Assembly (NCBI GenBank): GCA_029555345.1
Contig: JAKPSJ010000034.1
Coordinates: 1 to 50,414 of the forward strand
Length of the DNA: 50,414 bases
DNA from: Methanobacteriota archaeon
GTDB lineage: Archaea > Halobacteriota > Methanomicrobia > Methanomicrobiales > Methanospirillaceae
Direction of reading: 5' to 3'
The notes below the pieces were generated by a model, which saw only the letters and a list, made by a program, of their open reading frames with translations, was not told the origin of the DNA and ran no database searches. Below are positions 1 to 9,208 of this stretch, piece after piece. The position numbers and the translations under genes were made by a program. Numbering within the stretch: position 1 is the stretch's first letter; each line of letters begins with the position of its first letter.

Positions 1-782
1 GAGATGTTCCAGGGGAAGAAGACCGCGACGATGATCGCTGCAAGGACGAGCGTCTTTGCGGCCTGGGCGAAGGAGAACATCGCGAGGTTCCTGCCGGAAT
101 ACTCGACGAGCAGCCCCCCGGCGAGCTCGGTCTCGGCCTCCTGCGTATCGAACGGGACGCGGGAGAGCTCCGCGGGCGTCACGGCAGCGAGCACGAAGAG
201 GAGGACCAGCGCACCGACGAAGCCCAGCGGCCCGACGACAGACCAGATCGGGTTCGTCGCCATTGCCTGGAGCGCGAACGGGTGGGAGACCCCTGTCGCG
301 CCCAGCCTCCAGGCTATCCCGATGACGACGACTGCGAGCGGGAACTCGTAGCCGATCATGGTCACCATCTCCCTCTGCGCCCCGACCGTGGCGTAGGGCG
401 AACCGGACGCAAAACCCCCCGCGACGAGCGCGAGTGCGGGGATGGTGAGCAGGTACATCACCAGGACAAGGTCCCCGTACGCCCCGAGGACGGGCGTCAG
501 GCTCCCGACCGGGATGTAGAAGAGGACGAGGACGCTCGATGCCAGGGCGATGACGGGCGCCGCGTTGAAGAGCCAGGGGATAGCATTTTCCGGGACGATA
601 CTCTCCTTCTGCAGGAGCTTGATTGCGTCGATGAACGGCTGCCTGATCGGAGGCCCTATCCTCGCCTGCATGTGGGCGGCGAGCTTCCGGTCGACACCCG
701 AGAGGAAGAGCCCGCCGACGAGTGCGAAGAGTGCGAGTGCGGCGCACCAGACCACCAGTATCACGATCTCGAGCGGGGTCAT
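1..782 (-). CDS. mbhM: Membrane-bound hydrogenase subunit, NuoH/MbhM-like (partial, continues beyond window start)
   Basis: Open minus-strand frame from ATG at 782 (MTPLEIV...), ATGA overlap with the end of the hydrogenase large subunit; position in the operon matches the NuoH-like subunit. Confidence 0.75.
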   Translation of the reverse strand, partial: MTPLEIVILVVWCAALALFALVGGLFLSGVDRKLAAHMQARIGPPIRQPFIDAIKLLQKESIVPENAIPWLFNAAPVIALASSVLVLFYIPVGSLTPVLGAYGDLVLVMYLLTIPALALVAGGFASGSPYATVGAQREMVTMIGYEFPLAVVVIGIAWRLGATGVSHPFALQAMATNPIWSVVGPLGFVGALVLLFVLAAVTPAELSRVPFDTQEAETELAGGLLVEYSGRNLAMFSFAQAAKTLVLAAIIVAVFFPWNI

Positions 783-2008
783 CGCTGGAGCCTCCGTGAC
801 TTCTCGACCGAAAGTCGGTGGAGGTCGTCCTTCGTGAGGATGGCCTGCCTGTTGTCCCGGACGATCGCGACCCTGTCCGTGCAGGAGAGGCAGGGGTCGA
901 TCGATGCGACGACGATCGGGACATCCGCGAGCTGGGAGCCGCGGAGCATTGGGATCCACGACATCAGGTTGGAATAGGTCGATGCCTTGACCTTCCAGGA
1001 CGCAGGTGAGTCCTTCCCCTCCATCCGGACATAGTGGAGACACTCGCCGCGGGGGGCCTCGACCCTCCCGATCCCTTCACCGCTTGCCTTCTTGCAGATC
1101 GCGAGGATCCTGGCCGGCTTCTCCTCGGCAGTGAACGGCCCTGCAGGCATATCAGAGAGGCACTGCCGTATGATCCCGCACGACTGCCCGACCTCGAGCA
1201 GCCGCACGACGATCCTGTCGTAGACATCGCCGTGCGTCTCGCCGAGGTGCTGGTCGGGCAGGACCGCCCTGACGTCGAGGTCGCCGTAGGCGGCGTACGG
1301 GTAGTCCTGCCGCAGGTCGACGTTCACCCCGGAGCCCCGGGCCGTCGGCCCGACGGTGCAGAGCTCGACTGCGTCCTTGCGGGAGAGGACACCGACATCG
1401 CGGCAGCGCATCCGGATCGTCCTGTCGTCCAGGAAGAAATCGAGGAGGGTCCCGAGCAGCCCCTCGTATTTTGCCAGGCACTTCTCGATGACCGCGTGCT
1501 GGTCCGGCACGATGTCCCTGCGCACCCCGCCGACCTGGACGATGCCGTAGTTGATGCGGTTGCCGGTCAGGTTCTCGATGACGTCCATCGCCTCCTCCCT
1601 GACCCTCCACGTCAGGTGGAGCAGCGAGTCGAACCCGAGCTCGTGGGCTGCTACGCCCGCCCAGAGGAGGTGGGACTGGATGCGCTCGAACTCATGCAGG
1701 ATCGCCCGGATGTAGTCCGCCCGCTCGGGGACCTCGATCCCGGCGATGTCCTCGACCGCAAGGGAGAACGCGAGGGAGTGGACGATACCGCATATCCCGC
1801 AGATCCTGTCGGTGAGATGCACGATCTGGACCGGGTTCCGTCGCATCCCCATCCACTCGATACCACGGTGCGCCTGCCCGGGAGCGAAGTCCACGTCCCT
1901 GACGGTCTCCCCCTCCATCTCGAACGTGAACATCACGGGCTCCTTCAGGGCAGGGTGGATCGGCCCGATGGGGATCCGGTACGGCGCTTTCTTCGACTCG
2001 CCGCTCAT
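779..2008 (-). CDS. mbhL: [NiFe] hydrogenase large subunit, Mbh type
   Basis: RICGICG (L1) and DPCLSCTDR (L2) nickel-binding motifs; NuoD-like fold sequence. Confidence 0.92.
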   Translation of the reverse strand: MSGESKKAPYRIPIGPIHPALKEPVMFTFEMEGETVRDVDFAPGQAHRGIEWMGMRRNPVQIVHLTDRICGICGIVHSLAFSLAVEDIAGIEVPERADYIRAILHEFERIQSHLLWAGVAAHELGFDSLLHLTWRVREEAMDVIENLTGNRINYGIVQVGGVRRDIVPDQHAVIEKCLAKYEGLLGTLLDFFLDDRTIRMRCRDVGVLSRKDAVELCTVGPTARGSGVNVDLRQDYPYAAYGDLDVRAVLPDQHLGETHGDVYDRIVVRLLEVGQSCGIIRQCLSDMPAGPFTAEEKPARILAICKKASGEGIGRVEAPRGECLHYVRMEGKDSPASWKVKASTYSNLMSWIPMLRGSQLADVPIVVASIDPCLSCTDRVAIVRDNRQAILTKDDLHRLSVEKSRRLQR

Positions 2009-2652
2009 TTCCCACCCTCCTTTGGCGCTCCATTCCCGGGTGCAGCCATGCCGCCCTCTCCCCCGCCGGCCGGGCCAGGCGACTTCTCCTCCACAGGCGG
2101 GGAAGGCCGGTCGGTCGGCCTGCCCGACTTCCAGAGCTCCTTGACCATCCCCTCCGGGACACCGGTCTCGTCCTTCCGCCAGGGATAGACCCCCGGGGGG
2201 AAGTCCTCGGGGAGGAAGAGGCGCCTGCCGTCGGGGATGCCGGTCACCCGAATGCCGAAGAACTCCTGCTTCTCCCTCTCGGAGAAGACTGCGCCCGGCA
2301 CGAGGTCCGAGATGGTTGGGACTGCCAGGTCGGACTTTGGGAGCGTGACGGCGAACGTGACCATGTACTCGCTCTTCTCGTGCCCGAACTGGGTGGAGAA
2401 GATGTAGAGGAGGCGGATCGCGTCACCGAGGTCGGCCCCGGCGATCACGGAGAGGTGGGGGAACTGGATCTCCATGAGCGCTCCGATGGCAGGCTTGAGG
2501 AGCTCGCGGTCGAGGTCTATCCAGATGGTGTAGTGGGGGACCTTCTTCTTCCCCTGCTCTCTCTTCCTGATGGAGGCACTCGAAACACCCTTCGGAAAGC
2601 GCGAGGTGATGTGCTCCAGCACCTCTTCGGGGGAGAGGACGCCTTCTTTCAT
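2005..2652 (-). CDS. mbhK: Hydrogenase subunit, NuoC-like (MbhK)
   Basis: MKEGVLSPEEVLEHITSRFPK...; NuoC-like 'FFGIRVTGIPDGRRLFLPEDFPPGVYPWRKDE'; internal start chosen within ORF 2005..3024 because the upstream part overlaps MbhJ. Confidence 0.82.
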   Translation of the reverse strand: MKEGVLSPEEVLEHITSRFPKGVSSASIRKREQGKKKVPHYTIWIDLDRELLKPAIGALMEIQFPHLSVIAGADLGDAIRLLYIFSTQFGHEKSEYMVTFAVTLPKSDLAVPTISDLVPGAVFSEREKQEFFGIRVTGIPDGRRLFLPEDFPPGVYPWRKDETGVPEGMVKELWKSGRPTDRPSPPVEEKSPGPAGGGEGGMAAPGNGAPKEGGK

Positions 2653-3083
2653 GCTTTCACCCCCTCGAGCCGCTCCAGTTTCTCCAGGGCTTTCACGACG
2701 CCGTGGATGATGGCCTCGGGCCGTGGAGGGCATCCCGGGACGTAGACATCGACAGGGATGACCTCGTCCACGGGGCCGTCGAGGTTGTACGACTCGTAAA
2801 AGACCCCTCCTGATATGCCGCACGCGCCGATGCACATCACGACTTTCGGGTCCGGGATCTGCTGGTAGACACGGAGCAGCCTGTCCTTCATCTTGTGCAC
2901 TACGGGTCCGGTGACGAGCATCACGTCTGCGTGACGCGGGCTTCCAACGAGCTTGATCCCGAACCTCTCGGGGTCGTACCGCGGCGTGAGCGTGGCCACG
3001 ATCTCGATCTCGCACCCGTTGCACGAACCCGAGTTGAATTGGTAGACCCAGAGGGACCGGTTGAACAGGGTATTCAGCTTCAT
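2649..3083 (-). CDS. mbhJ: [NiFe] hydrogenase small subunit, NuoB-like (MbhJ)
   Basis: SGSCNGCEIEIVA ... CIGACGISGG ... YVPGCPPRPEAI FeS cysteine pattern. Confidence 0.93.
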   Translation of the reverse strand: MKLNTLFNRSLWVYQFNSGSCNGCEIEIVATLTPRYDPERFGIKLVGSPRHADVMLVTGPVVHKMKDRLLRVYQQIPDPKVVMCIGACGISGGVFYESYNLDGPVDEVIPVDVYVPGCPPRPEAIIHGVVKALEKLERLEGVKA

Positions 3084-3427
3084 CCGATGATCACCACCAC
3101 GATGAGGAACAGGGCAGACACTCCCAGGTACCAGAGGACGTAGTCATGGAGGTCCCCTGTGTGCAGGGAGACGATACTGCTGTAATAACCCTCCATCGCA
3201 TCCAGGAAACCCCAGTAGAGGTTCCCGGCCCGCACATGCACGAGGCCCTTTTCAGGCTCGGGGTTCCCCGAGAGGAACGGCTCCGCCTGGGCCGTGCCCG
3301 GCTTGTAGTCCCTCCTGCCGAGGGAGTAGAGGACGAGCGCGATGACCCCGGCGACCGCGGCCCCGAGGACCCACAGGAGGGGGTTCCAGAAACCGGCGCC
3401 GGTATCGAGGGTGAAGAGTGCATCCAT
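3080..3427 (-). CDS. mbhI: MbhI-like membrane subunit
   Basis: MDALFTLDTGAGFWNPLLWVLG...; two predicted TM segments; syntenic position between MrpD-like and small subunit. Confidence 0.7.
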   Translation of the reverse strand: MDALFTLDTGAGFWNPLLWVLGAAVAGVIALVLYSLGRRDYKPGTAQAEPFLSGNPEPEKGLVHVRAGNLYWGFLDAMEGYYSSIVSLHTGDLHDYVLWYLGVSALFLIVVVIIG

Positions 3428-3431
3428 GGCC

Positions 3432-5009
3432 TCATGCACCTCCGCCGATGACCGTCGCGATGTACATCCCCTGGTCCGCGAGCGCATGCGCTGCAGGAGC
3501 GACGAGGGTGTCCACGACGATGGAGGGGAAGAGGCCGAACGCGATGACCACGAGGGCGAGGATCCCCATCCCGATGAGCATCGGGCGGGGGACCTCTTTG
3601 ACGTCCTTGTACTCGGGCAGGACAGGGCCCATGAATATCGAGTGGAACACTTTCACGAAGGAGGCGAGGGTAAGGATACTCACCACCATGGCTATCACGG
3701 AGAGGATCGGGTTGAAGGCGAACACGGACTCGTATATCATCAGCTTCGAGGCATAGCCGTTGAACGGCGGTATCCCGGCGATCGCGAGTGCCCCGATGAT
3801 GAAGAAGACCATCGTCCACTTCATGGAGTGCCCGAGCCCCCCCATCCTGTTCAGGTCGTAGGTCCCGATCCGGAAGAATATGGCGCCTGCCGTCAGGAAG
3901 AGAAGCCCCTTGTACATGGCGTGGTTGATGATGTGGAAGATCCCCCCCTCCATGGCCACGTACCCGAATGCACTGAGGAACGACTGGTTGCCGAGCACCG
4001 CGAGCCCGACTCCCACGCCGAGGAGCATGTACCCGGTCTGCGAGATGGCGTGGTATGCCATCAGGCGTTTCACGTTCTTCTGCGGGATCGCCATCGTCAC
4101 CCCGACGACCATCGAGAGCACGCCGAGGACGATGAGGAGCCAGCCGATGCAGGCGGCGTTCAGGGTGACGTTGTACAGGGTGAAGACCGCCCGGAAAAGT
4201 CCGTAAAGGCTCGCCTGGCTCGCGACGACAAGGAGGGCGGTGATCGAGGAGGGCGCCATCGAGTACGCGTCCGGGGTCCAGAAGTGCATGGGCACTGCAC
4301 CGCACTTCATCGCGAGGGCGGCGACGATCAGGACGAGGGCGACCTGGTCGAGGAGGGTGTACTGCATCCTCTGGGCGATGAGGGCCATGTTCAGGGCGTT
4401 GTACTGTCCGTAGTAGATGCCGATCGCGATGAGGACGGCGAGTGCGCCGAGGGTGCTCAGAACGAAGTACTTGATCGCGGCCTCCACGGCGATACCGCCG
4501 TCGATGCGGAACGCGATCAGGCCGGCCGAGGCGATCGAGAGGATCTCGAGGAAGACGAAGAAGTTGAAGATGTCCCCTGTCGAGACCATCCCGAGGATGC
4601 CGGTCACCATCAGGAGGAAGAGCGTGTAGTAACTGCCCAGGCCCGTGTGGTCCCTCTCGCTCGTCAGCGAGTACAGGACGACTGCGAACGCCAGGACGGC
4701 CGTGATGACGAGCATGAGTGCGCTCATCGGGTCCACGGTGAACATGATCCGCACGGGGATGCCGCCCGAGTCCGGCGCTATCGTCTGCGTCGCGGCCTGC
4801 GCTCCGAACACGTAGAGGCGCGTTCCGTGGGCGTACACGTCGGAGGCGAGGAGGAGGGTGATCGCCGACGTGATCGCCATCGCCCCGCCGACGATCCAGG
4901 CCCGGACGGCCGGCGCCACCCTGCCTGTCAACGGTGCGACGAAGGCCGCTATAAAGGGGACGATGACCATCAGGGCCGGGGAGTTCTCCACGATGAACGA
5001 TGTGATCAT
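3432..5009 (-). CDS. mbhH: Proton/sodium-translocating antiporter subunit, MrpD/NuoN-like (MbhH)
   Basis: MITSFIVENSPALMVIVPFIAAFVAPL...; ND2/ND4/ND5 family motifs (KYFVLSTLG, MKCGAVPMHFWTPDAY); start at 5009 overlaps stop region of the upstream gene. Confidence 0.92.
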   Translation of the reverse strand: MITSFIVENSPALMVIVPFIAAFVAPLTGRVAPAVRAWIVGGAMAITSAITLLLASDVYAHGTRLYVFGAQAATQTIAPDSGGIPVRIMFTVDPMSALMLVITAVLAFAVVLYSLTSERDHTGLGSYYTLFLLMVTGILGMVSTGDIFNFFVFLEILSIASAGLIAFRIDGGIAVEAAIKYFVLSTLGALAVLIAIGIYYGQYNALNMALIAQRMQYTLLDQVALVLIVAALAMKCGAVPMHFWTPDAYSMAPSSITALLVVASQASLYGLFRAVFTLYNVTLNAACIGWLLIVLGVLSMVVGVTMAIPQKNVKRLMAYHAISQTGYMLLGVGVGLAVLGNQSFLSAFGYVAMEGGIFHIINHAMYKGLLFLTAGAIFFRIGTYDLNRMGGLGHSMKWTMVFFIIGALAIAGIPPFNGYASKLMIYESVFAFNPILSVIAMVVSILTLASFVKVFHSIFMGPVLPEYKDVKEVPRPMLIGMGILALVVIAFGLFPSIVVDTLVAPAAHALADQGMYIATVIGGGA

Positions 5010-5356
5010 TCTTTCAGCCTCCGCAGGAACCCGATCTCGATGCTCCCGTACTTCTTCCAGATGACGATCGCAAACGAGAGCAGGAGTGCAGATGTGGCGA
5101 CCCCGATGACGATCGACGTGAGCGTCAGGGCCTGGGGGGTGGGGAGGACCATGAGAGTTCCAGGCGCGTTGGTGTAGATGGGTGCGATCCCCCCCTCCCT
5201 GTACCCGAGGGAGACGATGAAGAGGTTGACCGCGGATTCGAGGATCACGATGCCGAGGAATATCTTGATGAGGTTCCGCTTGAGGACTATCGTCGCAAGG
5301 CCGATCAAGAAGAGCACGACGACGACGATGTACGGGAGGTTCGCGAGCATGGTCAC
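5006..5356 (-). CDS. mbhG: Antiporter subunit MrpC/NuoK-like (MbhG)
   Basis: Small hydrophobic NuoK-like protein ('GIVILESAVNLFIVSLGYREG'). Confidence 0.85.
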   Translation of the reverse strand: MTMLANLPYIVVVVLFLIGLATIVLKRNLIKIFLGIVILESAVNLFIVSLGYREGGIAPIYTNAPGTLMVLPTPQALTLTSIVIGVATSALLLSFAIVIWKKYGSIEIGFLRRLKE

Positions 5357-5829
5357 GCCCCCTCTCGCTCGATCGTGGAGAGCAGGTACATGACGACGAT
5401 GGCAAGACCGCCCCAGACCTCCACTCCGACTGCGATGTTCATGATCGGGAGGACGCCAGCGGTGTTCAGCTCACCGGGGTTCGGGCCCGGCAGGACAGCC
5501 TGCCCGAAGAGGAGGCCGCTGTTGGCAAGCACGTTTGCGAAGAACGGCGCTCCCATGATGAGCCCGAGGATCCCCGCACCGATGAACAGGAGGAGGCCGA
5601 GCGTCTCCTGCCCCATGAGGGTGGACTTCCTGACCATCCCGGAGATCTCCCCGGCCGAGAACGCGACGAGCAGGAGGGCCGCGCCCGTCGCGATCACTGC
5701 CCCGCCCTGGAAACCCCCGCCCGGGGTCAGGTGCCCGTGCATGATCACGTAGAGCCCGAAGATGACGATGAACGGGTAGAGGATGGACGCGCCGGTCCGG
5801 ACGATCTTACTCATCCTCATGTTCCTCAC
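5353..5829 (-). CDS. mbhF: Antiporter subunit MrpB-like (MbhF)
   Basis: 'ILYPFIVIFGLYVIMHGHLTPGGGFQGGAVIATG' MnhB/MrpB signature. Confidence 0.9.
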   Translation of the reverse strand: MRNMRMSKIVRTGASILYPFIVIFGLYVIMHGHLTPGGGFQGGAVIATGAALLLVAFSAGEISGMVRKSTLMGQETLGLLLFIGAGILGLIMGAPFFANVLANSGLLFGQAVLPGPNPGELNTAGVLPIMNIAVGVEVWGGLAIVVMYLLSTIEREGA

Positions 5830-6091
5830 CTTTCCGCTTTTCCCGGACCATGAGCGCCACGCCGGTCACTGCCGTGAAGAGCACCACGGATTCCCCGAGC
5901 GTGTCGAACCCCCTGAAGTCGAACACGACAGATGTCACGATGTTGTTTGCGGCGGCGTCCGCCTGGCCTCTCCCGATGAAGTAGGTGTCCATGTCGGTTG
6001 CTGCCGGGTCCCCGAACGAGAGGAACAGTGGTATGGTACATAGCATTGCCGCCCAGACGAGGAAGATGGCGGCCACGAGTACCCTCTTCAT
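5807..6091 (-). CDS. mbhE: MbhE-like membrane subunit
   Basis: 'MKRVLVAAIFLVW...NNIVTSVVFDFRGFDTLGESVVLFTAVTGV' typical of MbhE/MrpA C-terminal piece; start 6091 selected within ORF 5807..6436. Confidence 0.85.
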   Translation of the reverse strand: MKRVLVAAIFLVWAAMLCTIPLFLSFGDPAATDMDTYFIGRGQADAAANNIVTSVVFDFRGFDTLGESVVLFTAVTGVALMVREKRKGEEHEDE

Positions 6092-6342
6092 GGAGTGTCC
6101 TCCTCGAACCGCGTCGTCGCCCTGATGGCGATGACGAAGATGGCGGTCGTCAGCCCGGCGCCAATCGCCGCCTGCGAGATGGCGACATCGGGGGCCTGGA
6201 GGATGTAGAACTCGAGGGATATGAGGAACGAGAAGAACCCCGCGGCAAGTGCAGCTGCGAGGAGGTCTTTGAAGAAATAGACCATCAGGGCAGAGGCGAC
6301 CAGGCCGACGAGGACAAGGACATGGACGATCGACTCGATCAT
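6088..6342 (-). CDS. mbhD: MbhD-like membrane subunit (DUF4040-type)
   Basis: MIESIVHVLVLVGLVASALMVYFFKDLLAAALAAGFFSFLISLEFYILQAPDVAISQAAIGAG; start 6342 selected within ORF 6088..6723. Confidence 0.85.
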   Translation of the reverse strand: MIESIVHVLVLVGLVASALMVYFFKDLLAAALAAGFFSFLISLEFYILQAPDVAISQAAIGAGLTTAIFVIAIRATTRFEEDTP

Positions 6343-6695
6343 GGGGGCACCTCCCCGAGGCGGTCGACCACCGCTTGTGCAGGCTTGATCCCTGCCCGGT
6401 GGGCGCCGCGTGCAATGGCATGGGACCCGATCGCATTGGTCATCGCGAGGGCGATTGCCGCAACGGCGGTATGCAGCACGAGGGTGACGTACTGGCCGTC
6501 GCCCGTCCCGAGGAAAAGGCTGGCACCGTAGACGATGACGGCGAGCGCCGTGAAGAAAGACCCGAACGTCGTCATCTTCGTCGTTGCATGCATCCGCGTG
6601 TACACGTCCGGGAAGCGGAGCAGCCCGAGAATACCGAGGCAGTTGAAGACAGTCCCGATGACGAGGCAGGCGAGGACCAGGATTTCGGCTATCAC
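6339..6695 (-). CDS. mbhC: Antiporter subunit MrpG/MnhG-like (MbhC)
   Basis: 'GIGLLRFPDVYTRMHATTK'-like MnhG signature (GILGLLRFPDVYTRMHATTKMTTFG). Confidence 0.9.
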   Translation of the reverse strand: MIAEILVLACLVIGTVFNCLGILGLLRFPDVYTRMHATTKMTTFGSFFTALAVIVYGASLFLGTGDGQYVTLVLHTAVAAIALAMTNAIGSHAIARGAHRAGIKPAQAVVDRLGEVPP

Positions 6696-6949
6696 AGTTC
6701 ACCCCCGATGTACTTCGCGACAAAGACCGTGCTCACGAAGGAGAGAAGGGCGTAGACGATCGCGACGTCGATGAAGACGATCTGCCGGTAGATCACGGCG
6801 AGCAGGATGAGCGTCGCCACGACGAGGGTGTTGACAGTATCGACGGCAACAGCCCGGTCGGCGATCGTCGGTCCGAGGACGAGCCGGACCAGAGCGAAGC
6901 AGGCGAGCACGAGGAGGATGCAAACGACGAGATCGAACGGGGGAGTCAT
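6692..6949 (-). CDS. mbhB: Antiporter subunit MrpF/MnhF-like (MbhB)
   Basis: MTPPFDLVVCILLVLACFALVRLVLGPTIADRAVAVDTVNTLVVA; 'GPTxADRxxAxDxxxxL' MnhF signature; start 6949. Confidence 0.9.
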   Translation of the reverse strand: MTPPFDLVVCILLVLACFALVRLVLGPTIADRAVAVDTVNTLVVATLILLAVIYRQIVFIDVAIVYALLSFVSTVFVAKYIGGEL

Positions 6950-7473
6950 TCCGCGATCCTCCGTATCCATGCCGGGAGGTTCGCGAGGCTGAACAGCTCC
7001 TCCGCCTTCACGGCGGGGCGGGTCTCCCACCCCTCCGGGACATTGATGTTGTGGATGAAGAGGTCGTTCGTCCCCTCGTCGATGTCCACGGTTATCGTCC
7101 CGGGCGTGAGTGTGATCGAGTTCGCGAGGAGGAAGACGCTGAAATCTGTCTTCATGCCTGACGGCACCCTGATGATGCCGGGCCGGATCCTCCCCGTGAT
7201 GACCCGGTACGCCACGTCCAGGTTGGCGCGGACCACCTCGACGAGGAACGGCCCGACGAGGTAGAGGAACAGGACGACGAGCCGGAGGGGATTTGCCATC
7301 CGGTAGTCCTTCCCCCTGCAGAGTGTCTTCCCTGCGACCGCTGCCGTGAGGAGTGCGAGGAGGACGCCTGCAATGAGTTCTGATGGCGACCACAGCCAGA
7401 GCGTGCCGCTCCCGGCTGTGAAGAGGAGATAGAGGAGGAGGGCAAGGATGAATGTGATTATATAGGCTAACAT
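6946..7473 (-). CDS. mbhA: Antiporter subunit MrpE/MnhE-like (MbhA)
   Basis: MLAYIITFILALLLYLLFTAGSG...; MnhE signature 'SITLTPGTITVDIDEGTNDLFIHNINVPEG'; internal start favoured over 7560. Confidence 0.85.
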   Translation of the reverse strand: MLAYIITFILALLLYLLFTAGSGTLWLWSPSELIAGVLLALLTAAVAGKTLCRGKDYRMANPLRLVVLFLYLVGPFLVEVVRANLDVAYRVITGRIRPGIIRVPSGMKTDFSVFLLANSITLTPGTITVDIDEGTNDLFIHNINVPEGWETRPAVKAEELFSLANLPAWIRRIAE

Positions 7474-7798
7474 TCCGGCCCTCCGCACCGTTGGTGTATT
7501 CGTTCGGTACGTGTCTCGGTCGTCATGCGAATCACGGGGACGAAGACACAGGGATCCCAAACTCTCCCGGCTGTCGCGAGGGCCCCTGTCATCTTTTAGC
7601 GGGAAAATACATCATGATCGATGATGAAGATTCCGGAACGAATGTTCTCGTTTGCCGGGAAACCCGTTCCATCTTCCTTTTTTACCGGAAATGGAGGCGG
7701 CTCCTCCACGCAATGTCCCCCCTCTTTTCGGGCAGGCGACCGGGGGAGAGGAATACCTGCGGATATTTATGGAAAGATCTGCAGAAGTATAAGGTGCG

Positions 7799-9208
7799 AT
7801 GCGGTCTCCCCTCTCTTCCCGGGGGATGCTCTGGTGGTGCGATGCCTGCCATACACCGGTCCTCTCCCGCGAGTGCTCTTCGTGCGGTGCAACGACGCGG
7901 AGAGTGATGCTCACCCCGCCCGGGGACGCACGACCCGCGTTTCCGGGCGACGTCGCCCTCGTCAACCGGGTCTATTCCAGCCACTTCGGCTCCCCCCTCG
8001 TCCCGGACGGGCACCTCGCCCTCCTCAACAAGGTCCCCGATACGGACCGGATGGAGGAGGTGATCGTCGGTGGCGGGGTCGTCGGGGCGATACGCTTCGT
8101 CCCGGAGCAGGGTTTTTGGGAGGCCATCCCGAGGCGCGAGGCGTTCGGGCTGCTCGCCCCGGCCCGGAAGTTCGTGGTCGTCGACGAGGGTGCGGCTGCT
8201 GTGATCAGCGGAAATTCGGCGAGTGTGCTCGCCCCGGGCCTCGTCGAGATCGAGCCCTCTGTCAGGGCGGGCGACGAGGTCTTCGTCCTCGACCGGAAGG
8301 GAGAGTGCATTGCCGTCGGCCGGGCGAGGGTGGACGCAGGCGATGCGAGGTCGATGGAGAGGGGGATGGTCGTCAGGACCCGCCGGACGTCTCCATCCGC
8401 CTGCATCCCGGGGGAGGCGACGTGGGACGATGCCGTCGCAGCGAATGCAGGTCCGATCGCAGAGCACGAGGAGGAGGCGATCGCGTTTTCGCGGGACGCG
8501 GCAAAGGCCCACCGGCTCCCGGTGAACGTCTCCTACTCAGGCGGGAAGGACAGCCTCGCGACGCTCCTCCTCGCCAGGAAAGCGCTCGGGGACGTCCCGA
8601 TCCTCTTCGCGGACACGGGCCTCGAGTTCCCGGAGACGTACGAGAACGTCGGGAAGGTGGCGGAAGAGTTCGGGCTCCCGGTTGTCAGGGCGGAGGGCAG
8701 CGAGGCCTTTTGGGAGTCGTTTGCCGTGAACGGGCCCCCTGCACGCGACTTCCGGTGGTGCTGCCGAGTGGCGAAGCTCCAGCCCGTGGACCGGGTCATC
8801 CGGGACACGTGGGGCGAGTGCCTCTCCTTCATCGGGCAGCGGAAGTACGAATCGGCCCGGAGGATGGCGAGTTCCCGCGTCTGGAGGAACCCGCATATCC
8901 CTGCACAGGTATCGGCCGCACCCATCCACCACTGGACGGCGCTGCACGTCTGGCTGTACCTCTTCCGGGAGAAAGCGCCGTACAACCGCCTCTACGAGGA
9001 GGGGATTGACAGGATCGGCTGTTTCATGTGCCCCTCGAGCGACCTTGCCGTCATCCGCCACGTCATCTCCCGCTACCCAGGCCTCTGGGAGGGGTGGGAC
9101 GCGAAATTGAAGGAATGGCAGCAGGCCCGCGGGCTCCCCGAGTCCTGGGTGGAGACTGCCGGGTGGCGGGTCAGGGGGGAGAGCCGTGAAGAGGATCGTC
9201 ATCGCTGA
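7799..9208 (+). CDS. PUA-domain plus phosphoadenosine-phosphosulfate-reductase-family protein
   Basis: N-terminal CxxC..CxxC zinc ribbon, PUA-like region, PP-loop 'YSGGKDSLATLLLA', 'WCCR' and 'GCFMCP' Cys motifs. Confidence 0.85.
   Translation: MRSPLSSRGMLWWCDACHTPVLSRECSSCGATTRRVMLTPPGDARPAFPGDVALVNRVYSSHFGSPLVPDGHLALLNKVPDTDRMEEVIVGGGVVGAIRFVPEQGFWEAIPRREAFGLLAPARKFVVVDEGAAAVISGNSASVLAPGLVEIEPSVRAGDEVFVLDRKGECIAVGRARVDAGDARSMERGMVVRTRRTSPSACIPGEATWDDAVAANAGPIAEHEEEAIAFSRDAAKAHRLPVNVSYSGGKDSLATLLLARKALGDVPILFADTGLEFPETYENVGKVAEEFGLPVVRAEGSEAFWESFAVNGPPARDFRWCCRVAKLQPVDRVIRDTWGECLSFIGQRKYESARRMASSRVWRNPHIPAQVSAAPIHHWTALHVWLYLFREKAPYNRLYEEGIDRIGCFMCPSSDLAVIRHVISRYPGLWEGWDAKLKEWQQARGLPESWVETAGWRVRGESREEDRHR

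Noticed and set aside
3342-5177. 611-aa plus-strand ORF
   Set aside because: Antisense to mbhH; Asp/Glu/Arg/His-rich composition typical of shadow ORFs in GC-rich DNA
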